A DNA stretch of 64,000 nt from an uncultured Lachnospiraceae bacterium (lineage in GTDB: Bacteria > Bacillota > Clostridia > Lachnospirales > Lachnospiraceae): NCBI GenBank assembly GCA_947577185.1, contig CANPUE010000007.1:1-64000 (forward strand), read 5' to 3'. The notes beneath the pieces are model-generated. The model did not search any database. It was not told the origin of the DNA and was given only the letters and a program-made list of their open reading frames with translations. The position numbers and the translations under genes were made by a program. Position 1 is the first letter of the stretch. Each line of letters opens with the position of its first letter. Of the stretch, positions 52,993 through 61,514 are shown piece by piece.

Positions 52993-55794
52993 TTACAATT
53001 CACTTTCCTTTCTTCCCAATCTGACTTCTTCCAAATGTTCCGCCAGCTGTGCGGACACTGTGTCGAAGAGATACTGTTTGCCGCTTATCGGTCTGTCGAG
53101 AAACAGTTCCCGCAATTCTTCATTAGTCGACATAATATTTTCTCTTAATTCCATGGCCGACATTCTCGCCGCCCCCTGCCCCATGATGATCATCTGTTCG
53201 AGGCCATCCGATGTGGCAACCGTCACCCGGTTCTTTCTTCCGAGTTCATGCGTCGTTTTTTCAATATATTGATCCGCCGTCTCCGCTTCTTTCGTATAGA
53301 CGACATGAATATTATGATAAAGGGTGACGCTCCCCGGACTGCCTTTCACTTTATAAGCGTCAAACACCAGAATCAGCGTCATTTTCCGATATCCCTGATA
53401 GTTGCTCAGAATATCCATCAGTTTCCCTCTGGCGCCGTCCAGGCTCACCTGCGCCAGCTGCCTTAATTCTTCCCATGCGAAAATGATATTATAACCGTCT
53501 ACGAGCAGATATTCTCTTCCCTGCCCCGCAGACTGAGACTTTTGTTTCCCGGCCTCCGGTATCCTGCCGTCGGCCCGCTCAGCATTTCCCGCCGCACGGA
53601 TGGTCTTTGGCGCTCCTGTCCCCGGCTTTTTTCTTCTTTCCTTTTCCCCGCCGCACGGTGCGCCGTATGTCCTTGCAAAAATCTCTTTGAGCTCTTCCTC
53701 GTCTTTCCTGTACTTCGCATAATCAACGTATCCGCCGGAAGAGGCACCCGTATCCGACGCCCGGACAAAAGCACGGCCGGTTAAGGACGAATCAGTACCG
53801 TTTTGTGGGCGGCCCAGAACACTCTCCAGATGCATGTACTGCTCCACCTCATCCCACTCTACTAAGAACCCGGCGCCATGCGCACAAAATACAGAGGAAG
53901 CCGGATTGTCCAGATCCTGTTTCGCCTGATAACCGATCTGCTGCGTGACTTCTTCCGCATTGTGACACGGTTCATAGCCTTTCAGGCTGCAATACAGCCT
54001 GCCGCGCCCGCCCGAATAGGCCAAAAGCTCACTCTGGTATCCGCGCATTCCGACGACCGGCGCTGTCCCCGTCAGGACAGCGGTCTCCCCTTCTGTTACA
54101 GGCGGCTCAAAACGTCCGCACATTGCCCGGATATCTGACATCGCACGTCCGATATTCCCGACAGGCACCTCCAGCCGGAAAGAATAGACAGGCTCTAACA
54201 GAACACACCCGGCCCTGTGCAGCCCCTGTCTGACCGCACGGTATGTCGCCTGCCGGAAATCACCGCCTTCGGTGTGCTTTAAGTGCGCCTTCCCCGCGGC
54301 CAGCGTAATCTTCATATCCGTGATCGGAGAACCCGTCAGGATACCGGGATGCTCTCTCTCCTCCAGATGCGTCAGCACAAGCCGCTGCCAGTTTTTATCC
54401 AGCATGTCCTCACTGCACGACGTGTCAAAGACCAGACCGCTCCCGGCCTCCCCCGGCTCCAGGATCAGATGCACCTCCGCATAGTGGCGCAGCGGTTCAA
54501 AATGCCCCACGCCCTCCGCCCTGCTGCGTATCGTTTCTTTATAGAGAATGCTGCCTTCATCAAAAGAAACCTCGATGCCGTACCGGCTTTCGATCAGGCT
54601 TTTGAGGATTTCCGTCTGTACCTCTCCCATCAGCTGCGCATGGATCTCCCCGACCTGTTCCTTCCATATAATATGGAGCTGCGGCTCCTCCTCTTCGAGT
54701 TGACATAACTTTTTATACATTGTATATACATCGACGCCAGACGGCAGCAGAATCCGGTACGTCATGACTGGCGCAAGCTGCGGCGGAAGCCCTTCCTGCT
54801 CGATCCCCAGCCCTTCCCCAGAAAAAGTCCGGCTAAGTCCGGTCACTACACAAACCGTTCCTGCCGGGACTTCTTTTTCCATTGTATACTTCTCGCCGGA
54901 ATAAATCCGTATCTGGTCAGCCTTTTCTTCCCATGCGCCCTGCGCGCCGCATATCGTCTGCCTGACCTGCAGCCGTCCCCCGGTAACTTTCAGATAAGTC
55001 AGACGGTTCCCCGCAGCGTCCCTGCCGATCTTATAGACCCTCGCTCCGAAACTGTCCGGATAGCTGACGCGCCGGCTGTAACGGCTGATCCCGCTAAGAA
55101 GCGCCTCTACCCCTTCCATCTTCAAAGCCGAGCCGAAATAACACGGAAACACACCCCTTTCCGCGATCAGTCCGGCTATCTCCTCCTGCTCCACGTTTCC
55201 CGATTCCAGATAGCGATTCATCAGCCGCTCATCACAGACAGCGATATTCTCCGCAAATGCTTCCGCCTCTGCCGATAATACGCCGCCCTGCGCACTTTCC
55301 TCTTCAAAGACCGACGCATGGGTAAAGTCCACACACTGCTGATCCAGCCGGTCCTGCAGTTCACGCAGAAGCTTCGCCGCATCCGTATCCGGCTGATCCA
55401 TTTTATTAATAAACAAAAAGACCGGAATCCGATAACGCTTTAAAAGATGCCATAACGTCATCACATGTCCCTGTACGCCGTCGGCGCCGCTGATGACTAA
55501 GACCGCATAGTCGAGCACCTGCAGCGTCCGCTCCATTTCCGCCGAAAAATCAATATGTCCCGGTGTGTCTAACAGGGTGATCTCCGTCTCTTTCCACCTC
55601 AGCTGTGCCTGTTTGGAAAAGATCGTAATCCCCCTTGTCCGCTCCAGAGAGTCCGTATCCAGAAAAGTATCCCCGTGGTCCACTCTGCCCGCTCTGCGGA
55701 TACTGCCGCACAGATAAAGCATACACTCCGCCAAAGTTGTCTTGCCGGCATCCACATGTGCCAGGATCCCGATGATCAGTTTCTTCTTATCCAT
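52993..55794 (-). CDS. TetM-like GTPase fused to a C-terminal NYN ribonuclease domain
   Basis: The 933-residue protein begins MDKKKLIIGILAHVDAGKTT, a TetM/TetO-like G1 loop, followed by DTPGHIDFSAEMER (G3) and INKMDQPDTD (G4) and the EF-G-like domains to about residue 690. A low-complexity linker follows. From about residue 758 a YacP-type NYN domain starts with EYLLVDGYNIIFAWEE (Asp766), with LVFDAYKVKG, ETADQYIEK and VATSDGLEQ giving the other acidic residues. It should bind ribosomes and may cut RNA there. It need not confer tetracycline resistance. The frame reaches 55911, inside the previous gene; the ATG at 55794 is chosen by alignment to TetM, although its ribosome site is weak. Confidence 0.88.
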   Translation of the reverse strand: MDKKKLIIGILAHVDAGKTTLAECMLYLCGSIRRAGRVDHGDTFLDTDSLERTRGITIFSKQAQLRWKETEITLLDTPGHIDFSAEMERTLQVLDYAVLVISGADGVQGHVMTLWHLLKRYRIPVFLFINKMDQPDTDAAKLLRELQDRLDQQCVDFTHASVFEEESAQGGVLSAEAEAFAENIAVCDERLMNRYLESGNVEQEEIAGLIAERGVFPCYFGSALKMEGVEALLSGISRYSRRVSYPDSFGARVYKIGRDAAGNRLTYLKVTGGRLQVRQTICGAQGAWEEKADQIRIYSGEKYTMEKEVPAGTVCVVTGLSRTFSGEGLGIEQEGLPPQLAPVMTYRILLPSGVDVYTMYKKLCQLEEEEPQLHIIWKEQVGEIHAQLMGEVQTEILKSLIESRYGIEVSFDEGSILYKETIRSRAEGVGHFEPLRHYAEVHLILEPGEAGSGLVFDTSCSEDMLDKNWQRLVLTHLEEREHPGILTGSPITDMKITLAAGKAHLKHTEGGDFRQATYRAVRQGLHRAGCVLLEPVYSFRLEVPVGNIGRAMSDIRAMCGRFEPPVTEGETAVLTGTAPVVGMRGYQSELLAYSGGRGRLYCSLKGYEPCHNAEEVTQQIGYQAKQDLDNPASSVFCAHGAGFLVEWDEVEQYMHLESVLGRPQNGTDSSLTGRAFVRASDTGASSGGYVDYAKYRKDEEELKEIFARTYGAPCGGEKERRKKPGTGAPKTIRAAGNAERADGRIPEAGKQKSQSAGQGREYLLVDGYNIIFAWEELRQLAQVSLDGARGKLMDILSNYQGYRKMTLILVFDAYKVKGSPGSVTLYHNIHVVYTKEAETADQYIEKTTHELGRKNRVTVATSDGLEQMIIMGQGAARMSAMELRENIMSTNEELRELFLDRPISGKQYLFDTVSAQLAEHLEEVRLGRKESEL

Positions 55795-55864
55795 TGATTC
55801 CATTCCATCCATCCCATGTCCGGTTGCGTGTTCTTTCCTTAATAATGCTCCATCCTTCCGGAAA

Positions 55865-56545
55865 TCAGATTCTGCCGAAGATACCGATGAACAGTACCGC
55901 CGCAAGTTCACAAAGTGTCAGAAAATATCCCGCGGCATCCTTTGTGATACCGCCGAATGTCTTTTTGCACATATAATAACAATAAGTCCAAACCCACATG
56001 GAAAGCAATGATGCCAGCACTCCCATGATAGGTGAAATCAGCACACAAGTAAAGAAGCAAAGCGCTAAAATCACGCTAAAAATGATCCGCAGCGTTTTTC
56101 TGTATGCATCCGTTCCCCTGAACAAAACATCTTTTTCCGTCCCTGCTGCGGGAAACCACAAAAAGGCCATCACCGCCAGTATTCTGGAAATGCCATACCC
56201 TGCCGCCAGCAGGAGCAGCTGTCTCTCTTTCTCTATAAGTACAAGCCCGCCCGCATAAAGCATATAATAAGACACGGTGACTGTCAGCGCACAGAAACTT
56301 TTGCGTCCGTCCGCTTCGTCCCCCCGCCCTTTCCTCCACAGTCTGCCTGCAAGAACCTCTGTCGTTTTATAAAAACCATACAAAGGAAGCCCGCCGTTTA
56401 GCAAAACGGGGATCACTGCACCGATCAGCGCAATACCCGCCGCCCCAAAATGACAGCGGAGGCAGATCACGTAAAATGCATACATCACAATTCCGGTTAC
56501 TGCTCCCGTAAGCGGAAAAAGCCAGACCATATTTTTCTGATTCAT
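55865..56545 (-). CDS. CobS-like membrane protein, degenerate
   Basis: The 226-residue protein has six to seven helices and a layout like adenosylcobinamide-GDP ribazoletransferase: FPLTGAVTGIVMYAF at the start, NGGLPLYGFYKTTEVLAG in place of the CobS GGxHxDGxxDTxD motif, and FGGITKDAAGYFLTLCELAA in place of GGxTGDxxGAxxE. The His and Asp residues thought to bind metal in CobS are mostly missing, so a corrinoid role is doubtful. No other cobalamin genes are near. AAGGAG fixes the ATG at 56545. It is the first gene of the long operon toward the antiporter. Confidence 0.6.
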   Translation of the reverse strand: MNQKNMVWLFPLTGAVTGIVMYAFYVICLRCHFGAAGIALIGAVIPVLLNGGLPLYGFYKTTEVLAGRLWRKGRGDEADGRKSFCALTVTVSYYMLYAGGLVLIEKERQLLLLAAGYGISRILAVMAFLWFPAAGTEKDVLFRGTDAYRKTLRIIFSVILALCFFTCVLISPIMGVLASLLSMWVWTYCYYMCKKTFGGITKDAAGYFLTLCELAAVLFIGIFGRI

Positions 56546-56583
56546 AAGAACGCTCCTTCCCTGCACTGCCAGATTCCTGTCAA

Positions 56584-56613
56584 ATTATAGTCCCTGTGTT
56601 TTGGTCTTGTCAA
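56584..56613 (-). promoter_or_regulatory. promoter of the CobS-like/TetM-NYN/Mrp operon
   Basis: A perfect TTGACA (56608-56613) and a perfect TATAAT (56584-56589) are separated by 18 bases on the minus strand, about 40 bases before the first gene. It is the best promoter seen in the window and no strong terminator follows until the antiporter genes end. Confidence 0.88.
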
Positions 56614-56638
56614 GCTCTCACCGGCTTTCAAAAATAAG

Positions 56639-58018
56639 CTAGATCACTTTATGTTCCATCCATCTGTCCCCGTGAAACCGGATGATGAAAAAGACGCCCC
56701 GCACGATCCAGTCCGAGAACATGCCCATCCACACGCCGAGCAGGCCGATATGTAACTGCCTGACAAAAACGTAGCTTAACAGCACACGACAGCACCACAT
56801 ACTGATGATGCTCACTGTCATCGTAAATCTGGCATCACCGCCGCAGCGCAGTACGTTTGGCAGTGTAAAACTTGCCGCCCACGCAAAGATGCTGAATACG
56901 CTGAACCAGCGGATCACCTGTATGCACAGTTTCGCCGCGGGTGCGGAGAGGTGGAACCAGCCCGACATCACAGGGATCAGGAAAAACATCGCGGCATTGG
57001 TCACAAACAGGCCGCCCATCGCGATCCCCATCAGAATATGGGAATACTGTCTGGCCTGTTTTCTTTCCTCTGCCCCAAGGCATCTCCCGACGACTGGGAT
57101 CGTCGCCAGGCTCATCGTATTGCCCGGTATATTGGAGATCGTGGCGATCGTATTGGCAACCGCATTCGCCGCGATCGCCGCTGTGCCGAGCGTAGATACC
57201 AGACTGCTCACACACAGCTTGCCGATCTGGAACATACCGTTTTCCAGCCCGGACGGGATACCGATTGCCAGAATCCTCCTGATCCGGCTTCCCTCCGGTT
57301 TCAGTTCCCCAAAAGAGTCAATGCGCAGAGGGCCGGGCTTATGCTGCTGCCTCCACAGAATCCATACCGCCGCAAAGACACGCCCTGCCAGCGTGGCAAG
57401 CGCCGCACCCAGCACGCCCATTTTCATGCCATAGATCAGAAATGCATTTCCCGCAATGTTAATCACGTTCATCACAAGGCTTGCGTACATGCTCACCTTA
57501 CTGTCGCCCTGTGCACGGAACAATGCCGCACCTGCATTATAAATTCCCATAAACGGATAGGATACCGCACTGATCCAGAAATAAGTCTGCGCGAATGCCA
57601 TGACATCGTCATCGATCGCCCCGAATACCAGCCGTAGGATCTGCCTTGAAAACAATGCGGTTACCGCCATCAGCGCCACCGTGCAGATGCCGACGATACT
57701 GTAAAGCTGTGCCGCACTGCGTCTGGCGCTCTCCGTATCTTTCTGCCCCAGATACTGGCTGGCAATCACCGCGCCGCCCGTCGCCAGCGCCGACAAAATC
57801 TGGAGAATCAGTACATTGATACTGTCCACAAGACTCACGCTCGATACCGCCGCCTCACTGACACCGGACACCATAAACGTATCCGCAAATCCCATGCTCA
57901 CGCTTAAAAACTGCTCCAGAAGCAGCGGCCAGATCAGCGAGATTAACTGCGCACGGGTGAATAAAACCGCATTACTGACCGGATGACTGATCCGGTCTTT
58001 TGTCATCTGTTTCTTCAT
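56639..58018 (-). CDS. MATE family efflux transporter
   Basis: The protein of about 459 residues has twelve helices and MATE motifs in both halves: LIWPLLLEQFLSVSMGFADT, SQYLGQKDTESAR, and ANAVANTIATISNIPGNTMS with VVGRCLGAEERKQARQYS. It should export drugs or metabolites with sodium or protons. The start is uncertain: the ATG at 58018 lies within the reading frame of the small protein at 57972-58166, and one at 58006 is also possible; no clear ribosome site decides. Coupling to the small gene is likely. Confidence 0.9.
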   Translation of the reverse strand: MKKQMTKDRISHPVSNAVLFTRAQLISLIWPLLLEQFLSVSMGFADTFMVSGVSEAAVSSVSLVDSINVLILQILSALATGGAVIASQYLGQKDTESARRSAAQLYSIVGICTVALMAVTALFSRQILRLVFGAIDDDVMAFAQTYFWISAVSYPFMGIYNAGAALFRAQGDSKVSMYASLVMNVINIAGNAFLIYGMKMGVLGAALATLAGRVFAAVWILWRQQHKPGPLRIDSFGELKPEGSRIRRILAIGIPSGLENGMFQIGKLCVSSLVSTLGTAAIAANAVANTIATISNIPGNTMSLATIPVVGRCLGAEERKQARQYSHILMGIAMGGLFVTNAAMFFLIPVMSGWFHLSAPAAKLCIQVIRWFSVFSIFAWAASFTLPNVLRCGGDARFTMTVSIISMWCCRVLLSYVFVRQLHIGLLGVWMGMFSDWIVRGVFFIIRFHGDRWMEHKVI

Positions 58019-58166
58019 AATATTTTTCCATACCCCTTTTAACCGCTTTGCTGATTTTGTCACTGCTCTCCTCAATCGCAGTCCTGACCGCCCATTTGAC
58101 AATAAAATAAAGTGCGGTCAGCACAATGATCGCAGTTCCTCCGCTGATACCAAGTTCCTCCCACAT
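57972..58166 (-). CDS. small single-pass membrane protein
   Basis: The 64-residue protein has one helix (about residues 9-27, GGTAIIVLTALYFIVKWAVR) followed by a charged helix SSDKISKAVKRGMEKYYEE. GGAGGG precedes the ATG at 58166 well. Its 3' end overlaps the beginning of the MATE gene by about 47 bases in another frame. No function is known. It could be a partner or the translational lead of the exporter. Confidence 0.75.
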   Translation of the reverse strand: MWEELGISGGTAIIVLTALYFIVKWAVRTAIEESSDKISKAVKRGMEKYYEETDDKRPDQSSGQ

Positions 58167-58206
58167 GATGTCCCTCCGGTTTTCATAATCATATTCATAA
58201 TAATTA

Positions 58207-58236
58207 AGTATAGCACAGATTCTGCCGTTTTGTTCA
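58207..58236 (-). promoter_or_regulatory. candidate promoter of the small protein/MATE operon
   Basis: TGAACA (58231-58236) and TATACT (58207-58212) are 18 bases apart on the minus strand, about 40 bases before the ATG at 58166. It lies directly behind the terminator of the GtrA gene. Confidence 0.5.
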
Positions 58237-58246
58237 CGAAATTAAT

Positions 58247-58279
58247 CCCCTGTGCACAGGAAAACCATGCGCACAGGGG
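58247..58279. terminator. terminator behind the GtrA gene
   Basis: CCCCTGTGC and GCACAGGGG form a perfect nine-pair stem around a 15-base loop. On the minus strand ATTAATTT follows, a modest T-run; on the plus strand ACTTATTTT follows. It ends the GH3-GtrA transcript. Confidence 0.65.
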
Positions 58280-58346
58280 ACTTATTTTACATCGCTGTTT
58301 TATTCTCTGTTTCCGGCCCGCCCATTGATACACGCAGCACCGGGCA

Positions 58347-58922
58347 TCAGCTTCGCGTTACCCTTTCCATGGGTCTTTCTCCGAAGCCTTCCGCGAAAAT
58401 AATCTTATTGACAACAAAAAATACCACCATCGCCACACCGCCGGTAAGAACAGTCGTTCCAATGTTATAAACCACGGCCGGGAGCAGTACCTTTGCCACA
58501 CCTACCCACACGCTGTTTATGGCATTGACAACCAGAAAAATAACGAACCACCCCATAAAATAAAGCGGCAGCTGAAGCTTTAACGGCCCTTTGCTGCGGA
58601 ATGTAATATTTCTCTGCAGGGGAAAATTGACACATTCCCCTAACAGGCTGGACACGAGATTGGCAAACATATATGCCATACCGCCGTCTGCAACGGCATA
58701 ACCTATCACATTAAATGTAAACGGTATCCCAAACAGACTGCCTTCGATTCCCGGCCATCCCCAGCCGTTATCTGCATAAGCAGAAAACAGCTTAGGCAAA
58801 AACAGCAGCATCAGATATTTTAAAAATGTAATCACATAGCTGAAAATAAGAAACAATCCGCCTTCCCTGATCCACCGGGCAGCCTGTGGATGTTTTTTTG
58901 CAAAACTTTCAAAAAACTTCAT
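58347..58922 (-). CDS. GtrA family membrane protein
   Basis: The 191-residue protein has four hydrophobic segments and the GtrA/DPMS signature NFPLQRNITFRSKG between them. GtrA-like proteins are thought to help flip lipid-linked sugars in cell-surface glycan assembly. It lies 48 bases behind the GH3 gene in the same direction, with GGAG before the ATG, and is followed by a terminator. No glycosyltransferase partner is in the window, so its donor is unknown. Confidence 0.85.
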   Translation of the reverse strand: MKFFESFAKKHPQAARWIREGGLFLIFSYVITFLKYLMLLFLPKLFSAYADNGWGWPGIEGSLFGIPFTFNVIGYAVADGGMAYMFANLVSSLLGECVNFPLQRNITFRSKGPLKLQLPLYFMGWFVIFLVVNAINSVWVGVAKVLLPAVVYNIGTTVLTGGVAMVVFFVVNKIIFAEGFGERPMERVTRS

Positions 58923-58970
58923 ACTCAGCTCCTCTCCGTTTCATCCCGCTCAGGACTTTCCCAAACTTTT

Positions 58971-61418
58971 TTATTTCATTGTTTTCGCCTTTTTCAGGAC
59001 TTTTTGCTGCTTAAAGAAACCGGAAATCACCTGGCCCGCTCCTTTAAAGAAATGTCCATTCACCATTTTTACAATTCCATCCACCATATACTGGCTTACG
59101 ATTCCGCCCGTCATTTTGCCTATGCCCCTGAACGGCATATTATAAATAAAGGTAATATTTAAATCCGGCTTTCCTTTCTGAATGCTTCGATTCAACATTT
59201 TTGTCAGAATTTTATATGCCAGCCTGGCAAGGCCGCTTTTGGCGTAATACATCTGACATATCGCATCATTTGCCTCCAGAGTACCGCTCCATTGCCCATC
59301 AGGAATTTCATGCCCCAACAGTTCTTTCCACTCCCTGTCGGGAACGGATAACACTTCCCCTTTCGCATAAGACGGAAGTTTTTCCATATCATAAGGAGAC
59401 GGCGCGCCTGTCCCTGCTATGGAGACAGTGCCTGATAAGCGGATATCTTCTACAGATGCCCCTGCCATAATCTCATATTCTCCGCCTTCTGTTTCAAACC
59501 GGTTTGTCTTTACATTGAAATATCGGAACGCTTTATCATCCAGAGGAACCGTAACGTTCCGGCTTTCACCGGCTCTCAGGAATACTTTTACAAAACCTTT
59601 GAGCTCCTTTGCCGGACGATAGACACAGGATTTTCCTGCTCCCACATAAATCTGCGCCGCTTCCGCTCCGTCCAGTTTCCCGGTATTTGTAATCTGAAAG
59701 GATACCGTGACGGGGTTTTCTGTATTTTCTTCATGGACTTCTATATGTAAATCGGAGTATTCAAAAGTAGTATAACTTAAACCATATCCAAACGGAAACA
59801 GAACCGGTTTCTTCACTGTCTCGAAATAACGGTAACCCACATACAGCCCTTCGCGGTATTCCGCATTTCTTTGTTTTGACGGAAAATATGGCGCGGACGG
59901 TACCTCTTCATAAGCGGCCGGATAAGTTTCAGACAGTTTCCCAGACGGATTCACCTCTCCCATAATCGCTTTCAAAACAGCCGCGGCGCCCGCCTGTCCG
60001 CACAAATATCCATGAATTAAGGCTTTGCATTCCTTTAACCACGGCATCTCCACCGGAGATCCCGCTGCCATAACGACCACAATACGTTCATTTACTTCGG
60101 CGATTTTGTGCAGCAGCTCGATCTGGCTCTCCGGAAGTTTCATATGCTTCCTGTCAAGCCCCTCCGACTCCGAAATTTCATCCAGTCCCAGAAAAAGCAA
60201 CACGACATCAACATGTCTTGCAAGCTCCACCGCCTGATCCCGCATCATAATATTTCTCGGTCCTACCCTGGGATATCCCGGTTCAAACCCTGCTGCTTTT
60301 AAGTCAAACTGTCCGATCACAGCTCTCACGGAATCTAATTTCGTCGGATTTACGCCGGAAGATCCGGCCCCCTGATATCTGGGCGTATCCGCAAAATCTC
60401 CGATCAGCGCTACGGACGTTCCCTTTTTTAGCGGCAGGATGTGATTCTCATTTTTCAAAAGCACAATACTCTGTTCACTGGCTTTCTGCGCCATTTTATG
60501 ATGTTTCTCCACATCAAATGCAGCGCCGGCCGCCTTATCCACCGCCGCTCTGGTAGAAAAAATAACATCTAAAAGCTCGTCCAGCCTCCTGTCAATCAGC
60601 TCTTCGCCAATACGGCCTTCCTTCACCGCCTGAATCAGTTCTTCATCGCTGTCACCCCCGGTAGTAGCCATTTCCAGATGAGAACCTGCCCTCACACCTT
60701 CTACATGGTCATTGCTCCCGCCCCAGTCAGAAACCACAAAACCGTCAAATCCCCATTCATCCCGCAGGATTTCCTGCAGCAGATGTTCATTTTCATTCGC
60801 ATACACGCCGTTTACGCGATTATAGGAAGACATGAGGCTTTTGGGCTTTGATTCTTTCACCGCAATCTCAAATCCTGTCAGATAAATCTCCCTGAGTGTC
60901 CGCTCATCCACCACAGAATCACTTGCCATCCGTCTCAGTTCCTGGGAGTTTGCCGCAAAGTGTTTCGGACAGGCAGCCACACCGTTTTCCTGAATCCCCC
61001 GGATATAACCTGCCGCCATCTTTCCTGCCAGATACGGATCCTCAGAAAAATATTCAAAATTTCTGCCGCATAACGGGTTTCTTTTAATGTTCATACCCGG
61101 GCCAAGCAGGACACAGACTCCCTGGCCTGCCGCCTCCTCGCCGAGTATGCGGCCAATCTCTTCGCCAAGCGAGGTGTCCCAGCTGTTTGCAATCGTTGCC
61201 GCTGTCGGAAAGCAGGTGGCCGGCAAAGAAGGATTTAACCCCAGCTGGTCACCTGTCCCCTCCTGTTTCCTGACACCGTGAGGTCCGTCCGCCAGCATGA
61301 TGTTTTCAATCCCGACACGCTCCACGCTTCTGGTCTGCCAAAAATCTTTGCCGGAAAACATATAACATTTTTCTTCCAAAGACATCTTTGAAATAATATT
61401 CTGATGTTTCAACTTCAT
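58971..61418 (-). CDS. GH3 beta-glucosidase-type enzyme, canonical domain order
   Basis: The 815-residue protein has the GH3 N-terminal barrel (ADGPHGVRK, CGRNFEYFSEDPYLAGKM, KHFAANSQELRRM, SYNRVNGVYANENEHLL) with the nucleophile Asp231 in FVVSDWGGSNDHVEG, the alpha/beta GH3_C domain (VALIGDFAD), and the FnIII-like domain (YFNVKTNRFETEGGEYEIMAG). An extra tail of about 90 residues with hydrophobic and basic stretches follows. There is no signal peptide, so it acts inside the cell. GGAGG lies before the ATG at 61418, and the frame itself starts at 61490. Its sugar specificity (glucose, xylose, others) is not clear. Confidence 0.92.
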   Translation of the reverse strand: MKLKHQNIISKMSLEEKCYMFSGKDFWQTRSVERVGIENIMLADGPHGVRKQEGTGDQLGLNPSLPATCFPTAATIANSWDTSLGEEIGRILGEEAAGQGVCVLLGPGMNIKRNPLCGRNFEYFSEDPYLAGKMAAGYIRGIQENGVAACPKHFAANSQELRRMASDSVVDERTLREIYLTGFEIAVKESKPKSLMSSYNRVNGVYANENEHLLQEILRDEWGFDGFVVSDWGGSNDHVEGVRAGSHLEMATTGGDSDEELIQAVKEGRIGEELIDRRLDELLDVIFSTRAAVDKAAGAAFDVEKHHKMAQKASEQSIVLLKNENHILPLKKGTSVALIGDFADTPRYQGAGSSGVNPTKLDSVRAVIGQFDLKAAGFEPGYPRVGPRNIMMRDQAVELARHVDVVLLFLGLDEISESEGLDRKHMKLPESQIELLHKIAEVNERIVVVMAAGSPVEMPWLKECKALIHGYLCGQAGAAAVLKAIMGEVNPSGKLSETYPAAYEEVPSAPYFPSKQRNAEYREGLYVGYRYFETVKKPVLFPFGYGLSYTTFEYSDLHIEVHEENTENPVTVSFQITNTGKLDGAEAAQIYVGAGKSCVYRPAKELKGFVKVFLRAGESRNVTVPLDDKAFRYFNVKTNRFETEGGEYEIMAGASVEDIRLSGTVSIAGTGAPSPYDMEKLPSYAKGEVLSVPDREWKELLGHEIPDGQWSGTLEANDAICQMYYAKSGLARLAYKILTKMLNRSIQKGKPDLNITFIYNMPFRGIGKMTGGIVSQYMVDGIVKMVNGHFFKGAGQVISGFFKQQKVLKKAKTMK

Positions 61419-61456
61419 CGCATCTCTTCCTCCTGCATGATCATAAGCCATTTTGT

Positions 61457-61485
61457 AAAAAGCTGCCGTATTCTGGCGGCAGCTT
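61457..61485 (-). terminator. terminator between the two GH3 genes
   Basis: AAGCTGCCG and CGGCAGCTT form a perfect nine-pair stem with an eight-base loop, followed by TTTT on the minus strand. It is 30 bases behind the permuted GH3 gene, so the second GH3 is expected to have its own promoter or to be read through. Confidence 0.75.
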
Positions 61486-61514
61486 ATCACTTTATGTACA
61501 GGCTCTATCCGGTG

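Noticed and set aside
52993..55794. Acquired tetracycline resistance gene
   Set aside because: The GTPase part resembles TetM/TetO, but the NYN fusion, the chromosomal operon with antiporter genes and the absence of mobile-element genes argue against a standard resistance determinant.
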